Positions 58,647-64,000 of a DNA stretch of 64,000 bases are shown here, piece after piece. Made by a program: the position numbers and the translations under genes. Under the pieces are notes generated by a model, which did no database searches, was not told the origin of the DNA, and saw only the letters and a program-made list of their open reading frames with translations. The stretch is from positions 1 to 64,000 of the forward strand of contig NZ_JABTEX010000007.1 in NCBI RefSeq assembly GCF_015711645.1, in the 5' to 3' direction. The DNA is from Planomonospora sp. ID82291 (GTDB lineage: Bacteria; Actinomycetota; Actinomycetes; Streptosporangiales; Streptosporangiaceae). Numbering within the stretch: position 1 is the first letter of the stretch; each line of letters starts with the position of its first letter.

Positions 58647-59858
58647 CTACGGGCAGGGGAGCGGGGCGGGCAGGATCAGGCGGACCCGGGTGCCCTCCTC
58701 GGGGCGGCTGTCGATCTGCACGGTCCCGTCGTGCAACTCGACGATCTTGCGGGTGATGGACAGGCCGATGCCGGTCCCGCCGATCGCGCGCTCCTCGGCC
58801 TCACCGGCGCGGTAGAAGTCGTCGAAGACGTGCTCGATGTCGGCCGGAGCGATGCCCATGCCGGTGTCGCACACCTCCACCGTCGGATCCGGGACGTTCC
58901 ACGCGGCCACCTCGATCCGGCCGCCGGGCGGGGTGAACTTGATGGCGTTGTCCAGCAGCTGGACCAGGGCGTGCTGTACTCGTCCGGCGTCGGCGCAGGC
59001 CATGACCGGCTGCGGGGTGTGCAGCGTCACCGTCAGCCGGCCGGCGCGGGCCCGGTCGATCACCTGGCCCACCGCGCGGTGGGCCAGGACCGCCAGATCG
59101 ACCCGGTCGGGCAGGAACGGCGCGGTGCGGGCGTTCAGGCTGGCCATCAGCAGCAGCTCGTCGATCAGCTCCAGGATGCGGTCGCTGTTGCGTTCGATCA
59201 CCCGCAGGAACTTCTGCTCGGTGACCTCGTCCAGGCCGCCGTCCTGCACCAGCTGCAGGTAGGAGCGGATCGAGGTCAGCGGGGTGCGCAGCTCGTGGTT
59301 GACGGTGCGCAGGAAGGCGTTCTTCAGCTCGCCCACCTCCTGCAGCCGGCGCAGCACCTGATCGGCCTGCAGGGCGTAGTGGTGCAGCTTCAGCAGCCCG
59401 GCGGCGTTTCCGGCCAGCGTCGTCAGCGCCCGGCGCTGCTCGTCGGACAGCCGGCGCGGGTGCGGGTCCATCACGCACACGGTGCCCAGGACGTGGTCGT
59501 GGTCGCTGACCACCGGCGCTCCGGCGTAGAAGCGCACGTGCGGGTCGCGCACCACGATCGACTCGTCGCGGAAGCGCTCGTCGTCGAGGGTGTCGGGCAC
59601 CTCCAGCAGGTCCCGGCCGACATGCGTGCAGAACGGGACGCGGCCCTGGACGTCGGACGCGTCGACGCCGTGGTGGCCCTTGAAGCGCTGCCCGTCGCGG
59701 CCCAGCAGGTTCACCAGGCCGATCGGGGCCCGGCAGACGTACGCGGCCAGCTCGGCGATGGCGGAGAACTCCGGCTCCGGCACGACGTCGAGCGCGTGCA
59801 GTTCGTCGAGGTCGTCCTGCCGCGCGTTCTCATCGGCTGATCCCGGTAGGGAGGTCAT
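58647..59858 (-). CDS. GAF-domain sensor histidine kinase
   Basis: 403 aa, no transmembrane helix. GAF domain at about 28-155 (RAPIGLVNLLGRDGQRFKG, VLGTVCVMD). HisKA with H188 (TVNHELRTPLTSI), then HATPase with QLLDNAIKFTPPGG, CDTGMGIA and GGTGIGLSI. The GAF half resembles the phytochrome-like/RsbW-type sensors. No response regulator adjoins, so it is an orphan. ATG 59858. Confidence 0.9.
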   Translation of the reverse strand: MTSLPGSADENARQDDLDELHALDVVPEPEFSAIAELAAYVCRAPIGLVNLLGRDGQRFKGHHGVDASDVQGRVPFCTHVGRDLLEVPDTLDDERFRDESIVVRDPHVRFYAGAPVVSDHDHVLGTVCVMDPHPRRLSDEQRRALTTLAGNAAGLLKLHHYALQADQVLRRLQEVGELKNAFLRTVNHELRTPLTSIRSYLQLVQDGGLDEVTEQKFLRVIERNSDRILELIDELLLMASLNARTAPFLPDRVDLAVLAHRAVGQVIDRARAGRLTVTLHTPQPVMACADAGRVQHALVQLLDNAIKFTPPGGRIEVAAWNVPDPTVEVCDTGMGIAPADIEHVFDDFYRAGEAEERAIGGTGIGLSITRKIVELHDGTVQIDSRPEEGTRVRLILPAPLPCP

Positions 59859-60115
59859 CGCGTCTCACCCGCTCCCGAACGGTTCCTGGGTGGTGTGGTC
59901 CAGGGTGATCCCGCTGAGGATGCAGTCGGGCGAGGGCCGTCTCCTCCTTGTCTACCCGGCGGTCAGGCATCGCCCGGCGGGCGTCGGGTGATGTTTTCCC
60001 CACGATGTCGCGGGATGCCCGCCGCCGACGGCGCGGCAGGCCGCTACCGGGATCGCCGCCCCGGCCACCGACTCGACACCCGAAACGGCAGCCGCCTAAG
60101 ATCAGCTCACGGCAC

Positions 60116-60325
60116 CTACCTCGTTGGGCCTTCTCCACCGCTCCGAGGACGCGACCGGCGTGACCGGTTGCGGTCCTCCGTCCGTTCGGTGGCGTTGCCC
60201 GGGAAGTCGTCCAGGAGGTGGTGCGCCTCCCGCACGGTGGACACGCTGGTCTTCGTGCCGTAGGTCGACCACTGGTCGGAGACGTGAGTACGGGTCGGCG
60301 GCACCTGTCCTCCGTGGATGACCAT
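60116..60325 (-). CDS. Short coding-like fragment, unassigned
   Basis: 69 aa from ATG 60325 (no ribosome-binding site): MVIHGGQVPPTRTHVSDQW, then TVREAHHLLDDF. Third codon positions are strongly G/C, which suggests real or former coding. It may be the 3' end of a degraded gene whose front was replaced by the plus-strand gene at 60,377. The gap 59,859-60,115 shows no gene. Confidence 0.3.
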   Translation of the reverse strand: MVIHGGQVPPTRTHVSDQWSTYGTKTSVSTVREAHHLLDDFPGNATERTEDRNRSRRSRPRSGGEGPTR

Positions 60326-60376
60326 GTGCCGGCCGGTCAGGGTTTCGCCGCGGACCGGCGCAGAGGCGGAGGGAAC

Positions 60377-60940
60377 ATGCTGAAGATCACTCCAGGGCGC
60401 GCCGATGAGCTCCTCGGCAGGAACTGGTTCACCGGATACACCGACGAGGTGGAGCTTTACGAGGAGCCGGTCACGGTCGATGGGTTCGACGCCGGAACCC
60501 GGGCGGAAGAGCGCGATGACACCGAGTTCGCGGTGTTCGGCGGCGGCCTGACCGTGCGGGGCACGCTCGATCTGGGCCGTGAGGTGCACTCCGTCTACGT
60601 CGTGCGGGGGACGCTCCGAGCCGCCCGGGTGATCCTCGGCGACGCCGTCCTCGCGGTCACCGACGCCGTCGACGTCGGCGAGTGGCTGTTCGGCCCGCGT
60701 ACCGAGGGCGTCTTCGACGTCGCGGGCGATCAGGTCGAACCGGATCCGCGCGCCCTCCTCGGCCGCGTCCGGGCTCCGCTGATCGCGATGTTCGACCGTG
60801 ACCGGGGGACGTTCGTCCTGCGCGAGCAGGGTGAACCGCGAAAGATCTCCGATCTCGCCGCCGACGTGTTCGACGGTGACGCGGTGGACCAGGAGCGGCT
60901 GCGCGAGCGGCTGTGCAGCGGGCGCCCGGTGTTCCGCTGA
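60377..60940 (+). CDS. Uncharacterised beta-rich protein, 187 aa
   Basis: From ATG 60377, with GCGGAGGG just upstream. Residues 50-115 have a repeating strand pattern (TVRGTLDLGREVHSVYVVRG, RVILGDAVLAVTDAVDVGEW) like a right-handed beta-helix, as in bactofilin-like or polymer-forming proteins, but I cannot assign a family. The C-terminal part is charged and helical. No signal peptide. Confidence 0.65.
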   Translation: MLKITPGRADELLGRNWFTGYTDEVELYEEPVTVDGFDAGTRAEERDDTEFAVFGGGLTVRGTLDLGREVHSVYVVRGTLRAARVILGDAVLAVTDAVDVGEWLFGPRTEGVFDVAGDQVEPDPRALLGRVRAPLIAMFDRDRGTFVLREQGEPRKISDLAADVFDGDAVDQERLRERLCSGRPVFR

Positions 60941-60986
60941 GTCGATTTCGATCGCGCCGGCGGCCGCGGCCGCCGGCGCGGCCCGG

Positions 60987-62501
60987 TCAGCCTGCGGCCT
61001 GCCCGCCGCAGAACGCCGCCTTGACGAGCCCGTCCAGCAGCTTCGGATAGGCGGCGAGGTCGAACGCGGCGTCGCCGGTGGTCAGCGAGGCGGTCAGGGT
61101 CCTGCGGCCGTCGGGCGTGCCGTACATCAGCGCCGCGTAGCCCCCCGGAGGGCTGCCGTTGTGGTTGAGCACGGTGCCGCAGGCCGGGCCCAGGTCCTGC
61201 ACGAACATCCCCAGGCCGTAGCGGCCGTAGAGGGGGTCGCTCTTCGGGTGCGGCGTGCGCATCTCGGTCAGCAGCCCGGCCGGCAGGAGCTCGCCGCCGT
61301 TCAGCGCGGAGAAGAACGTGCGCAGATCCCGGGTGGTCGAGATCATGTCCCCGGCGCCGGCCAGCAGGGAGAGGTTCTGGCGGGAGACGTCGGCCGCCTT
61401 CCACGTGCCGGCGTCCTGGTGGCGGAGGTAGCCGTGGGCGTACGGCCCGGGCAGCCGCGTCCGGTCGCCCGGCACCACGGTGCCCTTCAGCCCGAGCGGC
61501 CCGACGATCCGCCGCTTCAGCTCGGCGCCGAACGAGCGGCCGGTGACCTTCTCGATCAGCAGCCTGGCCAGCGTGTAGTTGGTGTTGGAGTAGCTCCAGT
61601 CCGTCCCCGGCGCGAACTTCGCCGGCTTGGACAGCGCGAACCGCACCAGCTCCTGCGGCCGGTAGGAGCGGAACCGGTTGTCCAGCCACTCCGTGCCCGT
61701 CGAGGGGAGACCGGGCACCCACGTCCCGTCGGGGCCGAGGTCGCCGGTGTAGTTGAACAACCCGCTGGTGTGCTGCAGCAGCATCCGCACGGTGATCCGC
61801 CGGTCCAGCCCGAGGTCGGGCAGGTAGCCGGCCACCGGGGCGTCCAGCCCGATCGCGCCCTCGGCCACGAGCTGCAGCACCACGGTCGCATGGAAGGTCT
61901 TGGTGGCGCTGCCGACCCAGAAGTGCCCGTTCGTCGGCGGCGCCGCGCTCGTGCCCAGCTTGCGCACCCCGGCGCTGCCGACCCACTCGCCCCGCTCATC
62001 GTGCACGCGCACCTGCACCCCGAGGAGACCGGCATCGACGAACGCCTGGACGGCCTTCCGCAGCTCCGGGCGATCCTGCCCGGCGGCGTCCTTCGGCACG
62101 GCCGCGCCGCTGTCCGCGACGGCCGCGCCGCTGTCCGCGGCGGCCGCACCCGCCGTGACCGTCGCGGGGGCGATCGCCCCCGCCAGCAGTCCGACCGCCA
62201 GCGCTGTGACCGCCACCGGCCGGAAGGCGGTGCGCCGGCGTTTCGGCGCGCCACCGTCGCGGTGCGCCGTCCCGATCGCTTCGACGTGCGTCCGGCCGCC
62301 CCGGTCGACCGGCCCGGGAATCCTCCCGGACCCGGCATGCCGTGCCGACGCCTCGTGCGGACCGCGCGGCGCTGCCGCGGAGAAGCCCCGGTCGCGCAGC
62401 CACGCCGTGATCTCGTAGCCGTGGGCGGGCCGACCGGGCAGGACCGCCAGGACGACGCCCGCCAGCGTTCCCCTGAGCATCTCGGTCATCTGCCCGCCCA
62501 T
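60987..62501 (-). CDS. Serine hydrolase (class C beta-lactamase/DD-peptidase fold) fused to PadR N-terminal piece
   Basis: 504 aa from ATG 62501. Residues 5-40 (MTEMLRGTLAGVVLAVL, PAHGYEITAWLRDRGFS) are the first helices of a PadR regulator, not an enzyme. After about 45 unrelated residues comes a signal-like helix (AVTALAVGLLAGAIAPATV, 96-114). The hydrolase domain has S197-x-x-K200 (GSATKTF), YSNTNY and NHNGSPPGG. Some residues of the KTG-like site are present. The PadR promoter seems captured; an internal start for the hydrolase alone is not obvious. Confidence 0.75.
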   Translation of the reverse strand: MGGQMTEMLRGTLAGVVLAVLPGRPAHGYEITAWLRDRGFSAAAPRGPHEASARHAGSGRIPGPVDRGGRTHVEAIGTAHRDGGAPKRRRTAFRPVAVTALAVGLLAGAIAPATVTAGAAAADSGAAVADSGAAVPKDAAGQDRPELRKAVQAFVDAGLLGVQVRVHDERGEWVGSAGVRKLGTSAAPPTNGHFWVGSATKTFHATVVLQLVAEGAIGLDAPVAGYLPDLGLDRRITVRMLLQHTSGLFNYTGDLGPDGTWVPGLPSTGTEWLDNRFRSYRPQELVRFALSKPAKFAPGTDWSYSNTNYTLARLLIEKVTGRSFGAELKRRIVGPLGLKGTVVPGDRTRLPGPYAHGYLRHQDAGTWKAADVSRQNLSLLAGAGDMISTTRDLRTFFSALNGGELLPAGLLTEMRTPHPKSDPLYGRYGLGMFVQDLGPACGTVLNHNGSPPGGYAALMYGTPDGRRTLTASLTTGDAAFDLAAYPKLLDGLVKAAFCGGQAAG

Positions 62502-62524
62502 GGGGACCCCTCGTCAACTACTCG

Positions 62525-62566
62525 GTGCCACTGACTACCGGTACAAAGTAACACCGACTACCAGTA
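62525..62566. promoter_or_regulatory. Direct-repeat operator inherited from a PadR gene
   Basis: Two 19-bp repeats, GTGCCACTGACTACCGGTA (62525-62543) and GTAACACCGACTACCAGTA (62548-62566), sharing ACTACC core and spaced 23 bp. A partial third copy (CAACACCGAATAG) follows. Upstream of the fusion gene's start. Confidence 0.5.
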
Positions 62567-62928
62567 TCTAGCAACACCGAATAGTTGAAGAGGCCGGGAC
62601 CGCCCGCGCATGACGCCGGCAGGCATCGTCGACATCGCGGGCGAACCGGCCGAACCCGGTGACGGTGAAGACCGACACGAGCACCGAGCGCGATGGCCTG
62701 GCCGTACGGGCCTTCCCCCAAGGCCGGGACTGTACGGTTCTCGGTGCAACTCCTGATCAAGGAGACACCGGTGACGAGTACCGTGATCCAGGCATCCGAA
62801 GCGATGAACCTGGAGGAGAATGACGATCGAGTCACACCGTTGACCGGACACACCCGTCCCGATCACCCCGCGGTGTCTTCCCGCCGTATTCCGGTCTTCC
62901 CGCCGTATCCCGCGCCCCGGGTGAGGCG
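62567..62928. other. Intergenic region
   Basis: It contains a short plus-strand frame from GTG 62771, with AAGGAGACACC upstream (VTSTVIQASEAMNLEEND...), which runs into the antisense of the next gene and is not convincing. No other gene is visible. Confidence 0.35.
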
Positions 62929-64000
62929 TCAGGACTGGGGAGCGTCGTCGCGGGCGAAGTCGGGGAGTTCGTCGGACAGCAGGTGTTCGGCGCCGCCTTC
63001 CAGGAGCCGGGCCATCTCGGCGGAGCGGGGCAGCATGGTGTGCTCGTAGGCGCGGATGGCGTCGTCGATGGTGGGGGCTCCGGCGAGGGCGAGGGCGAGT
63101 TCGCCGGCGTCGAGCATGGCGAGGTTGACGCCGACGCCGAGCGGGGGCATGAGGTGGGCGGCGTCGCCGAGGAGGGTGACGGTCGGGTTGTGCGCCCAGG
63201 TGTGGGGTGCGGGCAGGACGTGGATGGGGCGGTCGACGTAGGGTCCGTCGTTGTCGCTGATCAGGCGGCGCAGGCCGGGGGACCAGTGCGCGTACTCCTT
63301 GAGGAGCAGCGCGCGGATGGCGTCGGTGTCGTCGGTGGTCAGCCCATTCTGGTTGATCCAGTCGGCGGGGGTGCGCCGGATGATGTAAACGCGGATGTGG
63401 TCGCCGCTGTTGCGCTGGGCGAACAGGCCGCGCTCACCGTCGGCGGCGGCGGCGCTGCCCTGGCCGACGAGGTCGGCGATGTCGGGGTGGCGTTCGTCGA
63501 CGTCGGAGAACCACGCCTCCAGGAAGCTCACGCCGCTGTAGTGGGGGACGGCGGGTGACACGGCGGGGCGGACCCGGGAGAAGGCGCCGTCGGCGCCGAT
63601 GACCAGGTCCGTCTCGACGGTGCCGCCATCGGCGAAGTGCAGCAGCCGGGGGCCGTCGGCGGGCCCGCTGATCGCGGTGAGGGCGCGGCTCCACTGCACC
63701 GTCCCTGGCCGCAGGGAGTCCAGCAGGAGGGAGCGCAGCCGGCCGCGGTCGATCTCCGGCTTGAACAGCTCGCCGTCGCCGGGGACGTGGTGGAACAGGA
63801 GCCGGCCGTCGGGGTTCATCTGGCGCATCTCCTGCCCTTCGGGGCGGGCCAGGTCGAAGAACGCCTCCAGCAGGCCGGCCTCGCGCAGCGCGACCTGGCC
63901 GTCGTCGGCGCGCAGGTCCAGGGTGCCGCCCTGGTTGCGGGCGTCCGGGCCGGCGTCGCGGTCGTAGACGGTGACCGCCAGGCCGTGCCGCTGCAGGATG
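62929..64000 (-). CDS. FAD-dependent monooxygenase (TetX/PHBH-like), 5' part beyond window
   Basis: At least 357 aa are in the window; the start lies beyond 64,000. The visible N-terminal portion reads GLAVTVYDRDAGPDARNQGG (NADPH/FAD fold). Later: TDLVIGADGAFSRVRPAV (DG motif), and VTLLGDAAHLMPPLGVGVNLAM (GD motif). C-terminus ends ELPDFARDDAPQS. Similar to aromatic hydroxylases and TetX-like enzymes; substrate unknown. Confidence 0.88.
   Translation of the reverse strand, partial: ILQRHGLAVTVYDRDAGPDARNQGGTLDLRADDGQVALREAGLLEAFFDLARPEGQEMRQMNPDGRLLFHHVPGDGELFKPEIDRGRLRSLLLDSLRPGTVQWSRALTAISGPADGPRLLHFADGGTVETDLVIGADGAFSRVRPAVSPAVPHYSGVSFLEAWFSDVDERHPDIADLVGQGSAAAADGERGLFAQRNSGDHIRVYIIRRTPADWINQNGLTTDDTDAIRALLLKEYAHWSPGLRRLISDNDGPYVDRPIHVLPAPHTWAHNPTVTLLGDAAHLMPPLGVGVNLAMLDAGELALALAGAPTIDDAIRAYEHTMLPRSAEMARLLEGGAEHLLSDELPDFARDDAPQS

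Noticed and set aside
1-64000. CRISPR arrays, tRNA and rRNA genes
   Set aside because: No regularly spaced short repeats with unique spacers, and no cloverleaf or rRNA signature was seen on reading both strands. Short tandem repeats found are in genes or GC-rich gaps.

Overview
The window reads as chromosomal DNA of a motile, high-GC actinomycete. It has a very GC-rich third codon position throughout, many GTG starts, actinomycete-type families (DUF2334 deacetylase-like, DUF4291, XRE-TPR regulators, CHAP and NlpC endopeptidases) and a nearly complete flagellar gene cluster. A zoospore-forming member of the Streptosporangiales or a similar sporangium-forming group would fit; that is inference from gene content, not a species call.

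Region 1 (1-23,360) is the flagellar locus. After the tail of a chemoreceptor come a gene of unknown function, a secreted Ala/Lys-rich protein, and two minus-strand genes (a secreted glycosidase-like protein and an M15-like peptidase). A long plus-strand series follows: flgB-flgC-fliE-fliF-fliG-fliH-fliI-fliJ-NlpC/P60 hydrolase-fliK-flgD-flgE, then a reversed PIN/RHH toxin-antitoxin pair, then swrD/flbD-motA-motB-fliL-fliM-fliN-fliO-fliP-fliQ-fliR-flhB. Many genes overlap by 1-4 nt. A recurring TCAN-N14-16-GCCGAT motif lies before flgB, swrD, fliM, the secreted Ala/Lys protein, the M15-like peptidase and a distant chemoreceptor (38.9 kb). It looks like a FliA/WhiG-class promoter defining a flagellar regulon. 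flhA does not follow flhB; the series stops at a strong terminator.

Region 2 (23,360-29,500) is a decaying accessory stretch. It has a SLOG-fold protein, an IS605-type tnpB element inserted in an XRE-TPR regulator gene, a frameshifted phosphotransferase remnant, a HAD phosphatase and a small flhB-like fragment. A methyltransferase/XRE-cupin pair divergent over a palindromic operator and an Abi (HEPN) protein follow.

Region 3 (29,500-36,400) is a probable exopolysaccharide module: a small membrane protein, a processive family-2 glycosyltransferase and two DUF2334 paralogues. A nearly identical 93-nt structured leader occurs twice, once before the small protein and glycosyltransferase, once before the second paralogue. 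A CHAP amidase gene closes the region.

Region 4 (36,700-45,700) is mixed: an RHH protein and a Rep-like winged-helix protein, a full-length chemoreceptor, a dienelactone-hydrolase-like enzyme, a LacI-operator-linked secreted pectate lyase, a small MerR-controlled metal cluster and a DUF4291 protein.

Region 5 (45,787-55,117) is a 9.3-kb Tn3-family transposon bounded by 50-bp inverted repeats (49/50 identical). It carries a TetR/DHA2 efflux pair and a serine resolvase. Its transposase is wrecked by nested insertions (IS630 inside IS1634 inside tnpA) and an IS5 element sits at the tnpA stop codon.

Region 6 (55,118-64,000) holds a zinc-ribbon pseudogene, a coiled-coil protein, a dif-like palindrome next to a HTH protein/tyrosine recombinase pair, a GAF histidine kinase, an unassigned protein, a serine hydrolase whose N-terminus is a PadR regulator fragment, and the 3' part of a FAD monooxygenase gene that runs off the window.
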